Assembly: GCF_030433685.1 (NCBI RefSeq)
Contig: NZ_JAROCF010000002.1
Coordinates: forward strand, 1 to 42,351
Direction of reading: 5' to 3'
DNA length: 42,351 nt
DNA from: Leifsonia williamsii
Lineage (GTDB): Bacteria; Actinomycetota; Actinomycetes; Actinomycetales; Microbacteriaceae
Made by a program: the position numbers and the translations under genes. Under the pieces are notes generated by a model, which was not told where the DNA came from, did no database searches, and saw only the letters and a program-made list of their open reading frames with translations. Positions 37,089 to 42,351 of the stretch are shown here, piece by piece (the stretch's first letter is position 1; each line of letters starts with the position of its first letter).

Positions 37089-37180
37089 CGGGTCACCCCC
37101 GCGACGGTGACGGTGATGACGATGACGGCTGCAGCGAACAGGAGGGCGCACACCCAGGACCAGAACGTGTCCTTGTTCAT
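37085..37180 (-). CDS. single-helix membrane mini-protein (31 aa)
   Basis: It consists of a short polar start (MNKDTFWSW) and one hydrophobic helix (VCALLFAAAVIVITVTVAGV). Its ATG overlaps the upstream stop (TGATG) and its stop overlaps the next ATG (ATGA). Coupled translation supports it in spite of its size. Confidence 0.55.
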   Translation of the reverse strand: MNKDTFWSWVCALLFAAAVIVITVTVAGVTR

Positions 37181-37362
37181 CACAGCCACCCCAGGAGGTG
37201 AGCCACGCCATAGCCGGCGGAGATGATGACGAGAGCGACAGCGCCGAACCCGAGGCCAGTGCAAACCACCAGCGCCCACACGAGCGCACCATTCGGCTCA
37301 CTCGGGTCGTAGTCGATGCGGTGAAAGTGATCCGCGGCTTGGCTTTCATTAGTGCGGTTCAT
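37180..37362 (-). CDS. membrane protein, one or two helices (60 aa)
   Basis: GGAGAGGAGAG precedes the ATG at 37362. A polar N-terminus with His/Asp/Glu (ADHFHRIDYDPSEPNG) leads into a long hydrophobic stretch (LVWALVVCTGLGFGAVALVI and on to GVAHLLGWL). It is the third of the membrane mini-protein run. Confidence 0.6.
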   Translation of the reverse strand: MNRTNESQAADHFHRIDYDPSEPNGALVWALVVCTGLGFGAVALVIISAGYGVAHLLGWL

Positions 37363-37466
37363 TTGAAAGCTCTCCTCTCCAACAGGTGGAGGTAGACGGT
37401 GGCGGCGAGGACACCCGTGACGGTCGCGGTCAACGCACCAGTCAGAAGCAGACGGAAAGTACGCAT
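37359..37466 (-). CDS. single-helix membrane mini-protein (35 aa)
   Basis: MRTFRLLLTGALTATVTGVL plus a short tail (YLHLLERRAFK). A basic N-terminus and one hydrophobic helix give a signal-anchor look. It overlaps both neighbours (TGATG and ATGA). Confidence 0.55.
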   Translation of the reverse strand: MRTFRLLLTGALTATVTGVLAATVYLHLLERRAFK

Positions 37467-37801
37467 CACGACTCCCCGAGAATCGAACGAGCCAGATCGA
37501 GGTGATAGTCGTACGGGAAGACCCGGGCATCACCGTTCTCGGCGCGACGCTCAAACTCCCGACCAGCCGTTCGCAGGATGGCGAGTTGCGCGTCGATGGT
37601 GCGATGCAGAGTCACGATCAGGCGACCGTCCGCGTCGAGCATCTGCTCCGCGACTTCGGTTTCGACTTCAAGTCCTGGCTCCTGCTGCGTGAAGATCGCG
37701 CCGAAGGGCTCAGGGTCGAACTCCCAGACGCCTGGGGTTGCATCGGCTTTGAGCGCTTCGAGTTTCTGGATCGCTGCTGCGATCGTCTCAGCCGCGTTCA
37801 T
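37466..37801 (-). CDS. hypothetical protein (111 aa)
   Basis: GAGGAG precedes the ATG at 37801. The N-terminal helix (ETIAAAIQKLEALKADATPG) is followed by VWEFDPEPFGAIFTQ and a second helix set (DAQLAILRTAGREFERRAEN, YHLDLARSILGES). This resembles a family of actinobacterial phage proteins with a 'T-P-G-x-W' motif; function not known to me. Confidence 0.65.
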   Translation of the reverse strand: MNAAETIAAAIQKLEALKADATPGVWEFDPEPFGAIFTQQEPGLEVETEVAEQMLDADGRLIVTLHRTIDAQLAILRTAGREFERRAENGDARVFPYDYHLDLARSILGES

Positions 37802-37896
37802 GACGGCTCCTCACAGCCGGCCGGCACCACCGGGAACGGGTAGATGAACGTCTTCCGGGGGAACAGTGGAAGCGGGATCTGGGCGTGATCACTCAT
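37798..37896 (-). CDS. hypothetical mini-protein (32 aa)
   Basis: The sequence MSDHAQIPLPLFPRKTFIYP continues FPVVPAGCEEPS. ATG overlaps the upstream stop (TGATG); stop overlaps the next ATG (ATGA). It is Pro-rich without a clear fold. Retained because of the coupling pattern. Confidence 0.5.
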   Translation of the reverse strand: MSDHAQIPLPLFPRKTFIYPFPVVPAGCEEPS

Positions 37897-38354
37897 CAGG
37901 ACACCGCCTCTTCCGCGACGAGGAACTTCCTTAGCCCCTCAGGAACCGATGCGACGAGTGCCGCCTCATGCTCAGCCGCGAACCGGGTCAGCGCCTCCTG
38001 ATACTCGTCCCAATGCGCGGCGAGCACCTTCTCAGCAGCCTCCTTCTCGATCCGCACAATGAGCGGTTGCGAGTTGAAGCGTCGGGTCTCTTCGCCTACG
38101 TACTGGCGAAGCACCTCGCCCACGTGGCGGGAGCACAGCACACGCTTCTTCACCTGAGTCCGCGGACGGTAACTCGTCTGCTCCTCCCAGATCGTCCGGA
38201 AAACGGCTACAGGCGCGCCGCAGGGGTGCTTCTGCTGCTTCGATGCGTGAGTGCAGGTCAGTCCGTCTCCGGGCTTCCACTCGCGGATGGCGAGCTCGTA
38301 CTCACTGTCACGCCCGACAGTGCGAAGGTTCTCGATCGGGGTCCACTGGCTCAT
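37896..38354 (-). CDS. hypothetical protein with Cys/His cluster (152 aa)
   Basis: The N-terminal half has spaced Cys/His residues (TCTHASKQQKHPCGAPVAVF, then LCSRHVGEVL) that may bind zinc. The C-terminal half is helical (IEKEAAEKVLAAHWDEYQEA, LTRFAAEHEAALVASVPEGL). It follows the antirepressor gene by a 4-bp overlap. No family is recognised. Confidence 0.65.
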   Translation of the reverse strand: MSQWTPIENLRTVGRDSEYELAIREWKPGDGLTCTHASKQQKHPCGAPVAVFRTIWEEQTSYRPRTQVKKRVLCSRHVGEVLRQYVGEETRRFNSQPLIVRIEKEAAEKVLAAHWDEYQEALTRFAAEHEAALVASVPEGLRKFLVAEEAVS

Positions 38355-39172
38355 GACGCCACCGCTTCCGTCGCGGCCGACAGTCGGCGGTAGATGACGT
38401 CGAGACCCTTACCTGTGATGCGAACCTGCGGCGCCGAGGACTGCAGCGTCTCCCCTGTCACGGTGTCCACATAGGTGCGGATCTTCTCGGTGAGGAGGCT
38501 CTGCTCGAGGATGCGCTGGTAGGCATGTGGGCGGCCCTTGTGGTCCCGGTACATCCAGGACCAGTCGACCAGGATGGCGACGAGGCGCTTCTGCCCGATG
38601 ACGATGTGCTTCTGCTCGTAGAGCGCGTGCGCGGCGTCCTGGTATGACCAGGAGCCGGCGGAGGACACCAGCGCATCCCACGCGGACGCCTTCGGGGCGA
38701 GGACTTCGATCTCCTGCGCCTGCTGCTCCGTCTTCGTCTTGAGGATCGTGAGCGCCTGCAGGACAACCTCAGCCTCGGACAGTTCGCGACGGACTGCGCC
38801 GCCGCTGATCCATTCGTGGATCTTGTCGGCGAGCTCGCGCTGGTAGCGCTCGACCATGAGGCGCGACTCTTCGTCGCGGATGCGCGATGTGGTGATCGTG
38901 GCGAGCCACATGCCGACGATGCGGGTATTGATCAGGTAGCGGGGGTAGGCGCGGTCGGCGCCGGGGAGCATGACGTGTGTTACGCACGTCATGCCTTCGG
39001 CCCACACCTGCCGCTCGAGGTTTTGCTGCTGGCCTCGGGTGTCGATGCCGAGGTTGTCGCACAGCTGCCCGAGGAGCAGGTAGTCGTTGCCGTCGAGGTG
39101 GATGGTGTCGATGCTCTGCCCGTAGAAGCTATGTGCTTCGGTTCTCGCGGGTAGGATGTCGGTGGAATTCAC
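38351..39172 (-). CDS. phage antirepressor (273 aa)
   Basis: GTG at 39172 with GAGAGGAA upstream. The N-terminal ~125 residues match the P22 antirepressor-type domain (IHLDGNDYLLLGQLCDNLGI, CVTHVMLPGADRAYPRYLIN, RIVGMWLATITTSRIRDEES). The C-terminal domain (SWSYQDAAHALYEQKHIVIG, RLVAILVDWSWMYRDHKGRP, ITGKGLDVIYRRL) is the KilA-C/ANT-type DNA-binding module. Such proteins bind and inactivate repressors or act on phage DNA. It is the third gene after the early promoter. Confidence 0.88.
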   Translation of the reverse strand: MNSTDILPARTEAHSFYGQSIDTIHLDGNDYLLLGQLCDNLGIDTRGQQQNLERQVWAEGMTCVTHVMLPGADRAYPRYLINTRIVGMWLATITTSRIRDEESRLMVERYQRELADKIHEWISGGAVRRELSEAEVVLQALTILKTKTEQQAQEIEVLAPKASAWDALVSSAGSWSYQDAAHALYEQKHIVIGQKRLVAILVDWSWMYRDHKGRPHAYQRILEQSLLTEKIRTYVDTVTGETLQSSAPQVRITGKGLDVIYRRLSAATEAVAS

Positions 39173-39191
39173 TACAATTCCTCTCTTGATT

Positions 39192-39214
39192 CGCCCCGGC
39201 TTCCACCCGGGGCG
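39192..39214. terminator. hairpin before the antirepressor gene
   Basis: CGCCCCGG (39192-39199) and CCGGGGCG (39207-39214) form an 8-bp stem with a 7-nt loop. Plus-strand reading is followed by TTTCTT; on the minus strand no T-run follows. Between the excisionase-like and antirepressor genes it may attenuate the early transcript. It could also terminate plus-strand antisense. Confidence 0.55.
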
Positions 39215-39252
39215 TTTCTTCGTTGTGGGGACTGAGCGGCTTCGGGTGAAGC

Positions 39253-39471
39253 TCAGGCCTTGCTGGTGGGGGTCACTTCCCAGGACTTGATCCACCGGTC
39301 GATTTCCTTCTCGGTGAATCTCTTTCTGGTCGACCCCTTCGGTGACGTTGGGATCAGTGCGCCGGCTTTGATCTGGTCGTAGATGAACGAGCGTCCGTAG
39401 CCCGTCATCGCCGCGACTTCGTTGACCGTGTAGGCCTTCTTCCCGACGGCGGGGGCTTCGTCTTTGGTCAC
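39253..39471 (-). CDS. excisionase-like HTH protein (72 aa)
   Basis: A MerR/excisionase-type winged helix (HTH_17): AYTVNEVAAMTGYGRSFIYD, QIKAGALIPTSPKGSTRKRF and TEKEIDRWIKSW. Length and sequence fit phage Xis or small activators. It overlaps the Cro-like gene by ATGA. As the second early gene it would be made on induction, when excision is needed. Integrase lies in another transcript. Confidence 0.75.
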   Translation of the reverse strand: MTKDEAPAVGKKAYTVNEVAAMTGYGRSFIYDQIKAGALIPTSPKGSTRKRFTEKEIDRWIKSWEVTPTSKA

Positions 39472-39701
39472 GTAATGACCACCTCCTTGATTAGTTCGGG
39501 TACCGAGAACGACAGAAAGCCGCCGACAGCGACCAGCTGTTCGAACTCGAATGAGCGCGCTCCTGTGAGGGCGTCATGGAGTTCGGCTGGCCGCATGTCG
39601 GCGGCTGCTGCTACAACGGCTTCCGATGAGCCGCTGTTACGGATGGCTTCGGCGACTGCTTCGCCGATCACCTCGTCCGGGGTTCTTCTCGACGAGTACA
39701 T
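39468..39701 (-). CDS. Cro-like protein (77 aa)
   Basis: First gene of the early operon, divergent from the repressor. Small helical DNA-binding protein (DEVIGEAVAEAIRNSGSSEA, AADMRPAELHDALTGARSFE) with the classic 'F-E-x-x-Q-L-V-A-V-x-G-F-L' end of XRE-type domains. TAGTCT lies 6 nt before the ATG and there is no ribosome site, so the mRNA is probably leaderless. Role by position: repress the immunity promoter after induction. Confidence 0.75.
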   Translation of the reverse strand: MYSSRRTPDEVIGEAVAEAIRNSGSSEAVVAAAADMRPAELHDALTGARSFEFEQLVAVGGFLSFSVPELIKEVVIT

Positions 39702-39791
39702 GAGTACAGACTACGGGTACAGAAGTACACATGCAAGTACCTCGGCGCACATTTATGCACATATGTACCCGTTATCGGTAGACTGACCCCC
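39702..39791. promoter_or_regulatory. divergent immunity promoters and GTAC operators
   Basis: Leftward promoter for cro: -35 TTGCAT (39736-39731), 17-bp spacer, -10 TAGTCT (39713-39708), start point at the ATG. Rightward promoter for the repressor: -35-like TGCACA (39756-39761), 17-bp spacer, -10 TAGACT (39779-39784), start point at the GTG. ACGGGTACA (39713-39721) and its exact inverse (39764-39772) overlap the two promoters; further GTAC units at 39725-39728 and 39737-39740 lie between. These are the probable repressor/Cro operators. Confidence 0.75.
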
Positions 39792-40184
39792 GTGGAACAG
39801 GGAAAGCACACGCGCGCGCTTGCGGCGGAAATACGAGCAGAGCGAGCCGCCAGCGGTTTGACTCAGGCACAACTCGCGGACAAGGCCGGAATCAACTACG
39901 AGACGCTGAAGCTCTTACTCAAAGGCACCAGGCCCATCAACATCTCCCAGATCGTGCAACTCGCCCAAGCGTTCGACATCTCACCGGCCGACCTAGTTGA
40001 GCGGGCGATGGACCGGGCGTCCCGAATGTCGGACGGGTCGACTACACCTTCTACTGAGAACAAGAGTGATGTGGATCCGCGCGGGATGAGCGCGGGACAA
40101 CTCGACCAGCTACGCCAGGGCGACGTCGCATTGGCCGCTCACCCGAACGATCCGGAGAGCGAGCAGGACGAGCAGTACCAGTAG
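39792..40184 (+). CDS. XRE-family immunity repressor (130 aa)
   Basis: The HTH spans residues about 10-70: AEIRAERAASGLTQAQLADK, AGINYETLKLLLKGTRPINI, SQIVQLAQAFDISPADLVER. The C-terminal 60 residues are polar and lack the Ser-Lys autopeptidase of lambda CI, so cleavage is probably done by the ImmA-like protease encoded next (cf. ImmR of ICEBs1 and phi105). The GTG start has no ribosome site and lies 7 nt after the -10 box. Confidence 0.85.
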   Translation: MEQGKHTRALAAEIRAERAASGLTQAQLADKAGINYETLKLLLKGTRPINISQIVQLAQAFDISPADLVERAMDRASRMSDGSTTPSTENKSDVDPRGMSAGQLDQLRQGDVALAAHPNDPESEQDEQYQ

Positions 40185-40192
40185 GAGGAACG

Positions 40193-40561
40193 GTGGGTGA
40201 CTACGACCCTTACAAGGACGCTGAACGTAGAGGCATCGAGGTCATCCACCGGCCCATCCGAACCGCGAACGGAATGTGGCTACCCGACCACAACCTCATT
40301 GTCATCAGATCCGGCATGAGGGCCATCCACGACCGGTCGACGCTCGCCCATGAACTCGCGCACGCTCACCTCGGCCATCGGGACGACCGACCCAAGCACG
40401 AGGTCATGGCCGACCGAACCGCCGCGGAATGGATGATCGACTACGACGAGTGCATCCACGTCATGCGATGGTGCCCTGACGCTCACCGGCTCGCTACTGA
40501 GCTCGGGGTGTCGACTCGATTGCTGCGGACGTTCCTGAACGTGCACCGGTTGGCGAGCTGA
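40193..40561 (+). CDS. ImmA/IrrE-type metalloprotease (122 aa)
   Basis: GTG start with AGGAGGAAC upstream. The zinc motif HELAH is at residues 53-57 and a downstream acidic residue (Glu70 in KHEVMADRTAAEW) can supply the third ligand. Proteases of this family cut their partner XRE repressor and thereby induce the element. It is encoded 8 bp after the repressor, as usual. Its last 68 bp overlap the end of the convergent integrase gene. Confidence 0.88.
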   Translation: MGDYDPYKDAERRGIEVIHRPIRTANGMWLPDHNLIVIRSGMRAIHDRSTLAHELAHAHLGHRDDRPKHEVMADRTAAEWMIDYDECIHVMRWCPDAHRLATELGVSTRLLRTFLNVHRLAS

Positions 40562-41810
40562 GCAGCGTACTAACCTGCTCGAGCGCTTTCCGGATGCGCG
40601 CCTGCTGCGCCTTCGAACGGGTCTTGTAGGACCTGGACATGGCCCGATCGGAGTGGCCGACGATCAACGGTATGAGGTCTTCGGACACGCCTGCCTCGTA
40701 AAGCAGATCGACTGCGGTGTGCCGCAACCCGTGGAGGGGCACGTCCTTATCGATCCCGGTGTCTGCGAGGACGCGGCGCCACAGGCGAGTGTCCGCATCC
40801 GGGTCGATGGGGCGTTGCTCGCCGTCCTGGTTGGTCCATGTGAACACAAGCCCCCACGGGTTGTTCGGGGTGCCGGCGATGTGTCGTTCGAGGATGGACC
40901 GCAACGGCTCCACAAGCGGGATTATCCGCCACCCAGCGGACGACTTGGGGCGGGTCCAGTAGAGGCCACCGTCAATGTGCCGGTATTCGTAGTCGGAGGG
41001 GATATGCAGGCGACGCTTGGGGCACGAGTGGCCTGTCTTCTGCTCGCACGGGTAGATGTCGCGTCCCTTGTCCGTCTTGCCCACGGGGTCACCACAGCCG
41101 TGTGCCCAGATGATGCGCTGCAGCTGCCAGGACAGGTCGAGATCGTCACCGACCCGGTTGCGCTCTAGGCCGATGACCTCGCCGCGGCGCGCGCCGGTCA
41201 GGAGGGCGGTAGCCCAGCGAGCCCCGAATACCTTGTCTTCGGAGATGTGACCGAGGACCTTCACGACCTCGTCCACCTCGAATGCTTGCTGGTCGTTGCG
41301 CGCCTTCCTGGGGGCGTCCATGAGCTTCGCGACGTTGCGGCCAACCCTGCCCTCACGCAGCGCTATCTCGAGAGCACGGGACATAACGGCGTGGGCATTC
41401 TTCGCGTATGTAGACGACTTCCCCGCAGCCAGCATCGCCCGCTCAACCTGCCGCAAGTGATTGGCAGTCAGCTTCTCCAACTTCACCGTGCCGATCGTCG
41501 GAATGATCCACTGGTTCGTGACGGACTTGTACCCGTCGACGGTCTTCGGTCGTCGTTCTTTCCTGACGATCTCAAGCCAGTACCGGAACCACTGCTGGAC
41601 GGTCATGTCGTTCGTGTAGAGGTCCCCACGCTCCCGGAGGTCCTGCTGCTTCTGCTCGAGTTTGATCTTGAGCTCGGTGATGTCCTTCGAACGGACGGGT
41701 ATGCGCCGGCGCCCTCCTTCATGTTTGGGGAGTTCGACCCACACGTAGTAGTACTTCAGGGGCAAGCTGGTGTCCTTCGGGTAGCGCAGGTACCACTGCT
41801 TCCTCGGCAT
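40494..41810 (-). CDS. int: tyrosine integrase (438 aa)
   Basis: Site-specific recombinase: N-terminal arm-binding domain (KYYYVWVELPKHEGGRRRIP), SAM-like core-binding domain (TVQQWFRYWLEIVRKERRPK, KLEKLTANHLRQVERAMLAA) and catalytic domain with Arg208 (TGARRGEVIGL), His360-x-x-Arg363 (LHGLRHTAVDLL), His386 (VGHSD) and Tyr395 (SRSYKTRS). Residues 237-272 contain an insertion with Cys and His (CGDPVGK, CEQKTGHSCPKR), like the Cys-rich insert of other actinobacterial integrases. It should join attP to tRNA-Phe. GAGAGGG and a 28-aa coupled leader ORF lie upstream. Confidence 0.93.
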   Translation of the reverse strand: MPRKQWYLRYPKDTSLPLKYYYVWVELPKHEGGRRRIPVRSKDITELKIKLEQKQQDLRERGDLYTNDMTVQQWFRYWLEIVRKERRPKTVDGYKSVTNQWIIPTIGTVKLEKLTANHLRQVERAMLAAGKSSTYAKNAHAVMSRALEIALREGRVGRNVAKLMDAPRKARNDQQAFEVDEVVKVLGHISEDKVFGARWATALLTGARRGEVIGLERNRVGDDLDLSWQLQRIIWAHGCGDPVGKTDKGRDIYPCEQKTGHSCPKRRLHIPSDYEYRHIDGGLYWTRPKSSAGWRIIPLVEPLRSILERHIAGTPNNPWGLVFTWTNQDGEQRPIDPDADTRLWRRVLADTGIDKDVPLHGLRHTAVDLLYEAGVSEDLIPLIVGHSDRAMSRSYKTRSKAQQARIRKALEQVSTLLSSPTGARSGTSAAIESTPRAQ

Positions 41811-41896
41811 TAGCTTGCCCTCTCATATGGCAAGAGGCGGTGCTCCACGAGTGCCGCCTCTTGCGTGTGGTGCCAGATGTTTCCGGGGGATCCCAT
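41810..41896 (-). CDS. 28-aa leader ORF coupled to integrase
   Basis: ATG at 41896 follows AAGGAAGGAAG, a strong ribosome site; the frame (MGSPGNIWHHTQEAALVEHR and on) ends in TAA whose last A is the first base of the integrase ATG (TAATG). A 10-bp hairpin lies inside. This arrangement suggests translational coupling or a leader peptide that tunes integrase synthesis. The peptide sequence itself gives no function. Confidence 0.55.
   Translation of the reverse strand: MGSPGNIWHHTQEAALVEHRLLPYERAS
41831..41863 (-). promoter_or_regulatory. hairpin upstream of integrase
   Basis: CAAGAGGCGG (41831-41840) and CCGCCTCTTG (41854-41863) form a perfect 10-bp stem with a 13-nt loop, about 20 nt before the integrase start and inside the leader ORF. 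Translating ribosomes would open it. Confidence 0.65.
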
Positions 41897-42062
41897 CTGA
41901 CTTCCTTCCTTATGTTTGGGGAGGGCGGGGCGCCGTTGCCCCTTCGCCTATCTCCCGTGGATCATCCACCTGTTGTCGCTTAGGACTCCTAGGTGCTGGG
42001 TTCTTCTACGGAATGGGGAAGTATGCTTCCTCATGTCGACCTGCTCCAATCAGGTTCGGCGC

Positions 42063-42092
42063 GAAGGCCCGGGACTCCACTCCTGGGCCTTC
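42063..42092. terminator. hairpin after Cys-rich mini-gene
   Basis: GAAGGCCC (42063-42070) pairs with GGGCCTTC (42085-42092). On the plus strand ACTGTTTTC follows; on the minus strand no T-run follows. It separates the Cys-rich gene from the integrase leader and may reduce integrase mRNA. The region 41897-42062 holds no other gene that I can support. Confidence 0.5.
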
Positions 42093-42108
42093 ACTGTTTT
42101 CGGTTCGA

Positions 42109-42222
42109 CTAGCGGGCGCTAGACGTCTTGTGGTCGCACGTGCAGTCGCCCCAGTACTCGTTGGGTCCATCGCACGCTGCGTGTTGACCGCGTGAACACG
42201 GGCCGCAGATAAGCAACTCCAT
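42109..42222 (-). CDS. Cys-rich mini-protein upstream of integrase (37 aa)
   Basis: ATG at 42222 with GAGGGGCGA upstream. Cysteines are at CGPC (6 and 9), AAC, and CTCDH near the end, with a His in GQHAACDG, enough for one or two zinc sites. Similar small proteins with 'C-x-x-C ... C-x-C' are common in actinobacterial phages. It shares a transcript with integrase. A directionality or nucleic-acid-binding role is possible but not shown. Confidence 0.6.
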   Translation of the reverse strand: MELLICGPCSRGQHAACDGPNEYWGDCTCDHKTSSAR

Positions 42223-42240
42223 CTGGATCGCCCCTCGTTT

Positions 42241-42262
42241 GGTGTATCCGACTGGTGTATCC
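42241..42262 (+). repeat. paired integrase arm-type sites, right end
   Basis: GGTGTATCC at 42241-42249 and 42254-42262 (13-bp period), in the same orientation as the pair at 114-134. In the excised circle they flank the crossover site on the other side. An inverted GTGTAT-like element lies at 42297-42302. Confidence 0.65.
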
Positions 42263-42304
42263 GAACCCCCGTACAGTGCCGGACGGTCGTGGACACGTAT
42301 ACAC

Positions 42305-42334
42305 ACTCTAGACGGATGCTTGTCCGTTTGGCAA
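42305..42334 (-). promoter_or_regulatory. promoter for Cys-rich gene and integrase, with GTAC operator
   Basis: On the minus strand TTGCCA (42334-42329), an 18-bp spacer and TAGAGT (42310-42305) form a good promoter; the start point would be near 42298. GTAC-ATGC-GTAC (42335-42346) abuts the -35 box and resembles the operator units in the immunity region, so the same repressor may control integration. Confidence 0.6.
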
Positions 42335-42351
42335 GTACATGCGTACCTAAA

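Noticed and set aside
42001..42100. Possible tRNA or structured RNA near the right end
   Set aside because: Only a simple hairpin (42063-42092) is seen; no anticodon or T-arm.
1..42351. CRISPR array, insertion sequence or transposase
   Set aside because: No regularly spaced 25-40 bp repeats with unique spacers and no transposase-like protein were found; HNH genes are the only possible mobile genes.

Overview
The window is almost certainly one integrated temperate siphovirus genome (about 42.3 kb) in a high-GC actinobacterium. It starts inside the 3' half of a tRNA-Phe gene, and a tyrosine integrase lies near the other end. High GC, a WhiB protein, many GTG starts, several apparently leaderless genes, and SPP1-type portal, lambda gpE-type capsid and RecT/YqaJ modules fit a phage of Actinomycetia. 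Microbacteriaceae (for example Microbacterium) is my best guess at host family, an inference not proved here. No functional class outside the prophage is visible.

Layout. (1) 1-3852, left arm: attL in tRNA-Phe, integrase arm-type repeats, two small leftward DNA-binding proteins, then a rightward accessory block: a HicA-HicB toxin-antitoxin pair, two unknown proteins and a polytopic membrane protein resembling an oligosaccharide repeat-unit (Wzy-type) polymerase, a good lysogenic-conversion candidate. A bidirectional terminator closes it. (2) 28279 down to 3851, minus strand: late genes in order: small membrane and Cys-rich proteins, HNH, TerS, TerL, portal, MuF-like protein, scaffold, decoration, major capsid, head-tail connectors, tail tube, tail chaperones with a -1 frameshift, tape measure, beta-helix tail spike, minor tail proteins, GH25 endolysin, three membrane proteins including a holin candidate, and finally virion-type repeat proteins. 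Two small plus-strand genes (11985-12134 and 27275-27466) interrupt this leftward block. (3) 39701 down to 28431, minus strand: early operon: Cro-like protein, excisionase-like HTH, antirepressor, a run of tiny overlapping genes (four of them membrane proteins), YqaJ nuclease, RecT, WhiB, PD-(D/E)XK nuclease, C5 cytosine methyltransferase, HNH, replication-organizer-like protein, SSB, another HNH and unknown proteins, ending at a strong terminator. (4) 39702-42351, right arm: divergent immunity region (XRE repressor plus ImmA-like metalloprotease, rightward), the integrase (leftward), a coupled leader ORF, a Cys-rich mini-protein, the second pair of arm-type repeats and a promoter overlapped by GTAC-type operator sequence.

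How it works together (inference): the XRE repressor holds down the cro-side promoter and perhaps the integration promoter through GTAC-containing operators; ImmA-type proteolysis and the antirepressor relieve this. The early operon replicates and recombines the genome, then the late operon builds a cos- or pac-packaged siphovirus. Genes likely to be expressed in the lysogen (repressor, HicAB, the lone plus-strand mini-gene) share a -10 box placed 6-7 nt before the start codon, the signature of leaderless mRNA. The most interesting undescribed items are this shared leaderless architecture, the Wzy-like moron, the antisense mini-protein among the tail genes, the paired CCCATGTCGGG elements before terS and scaffold, and the leader ORF coupled to the integrase.
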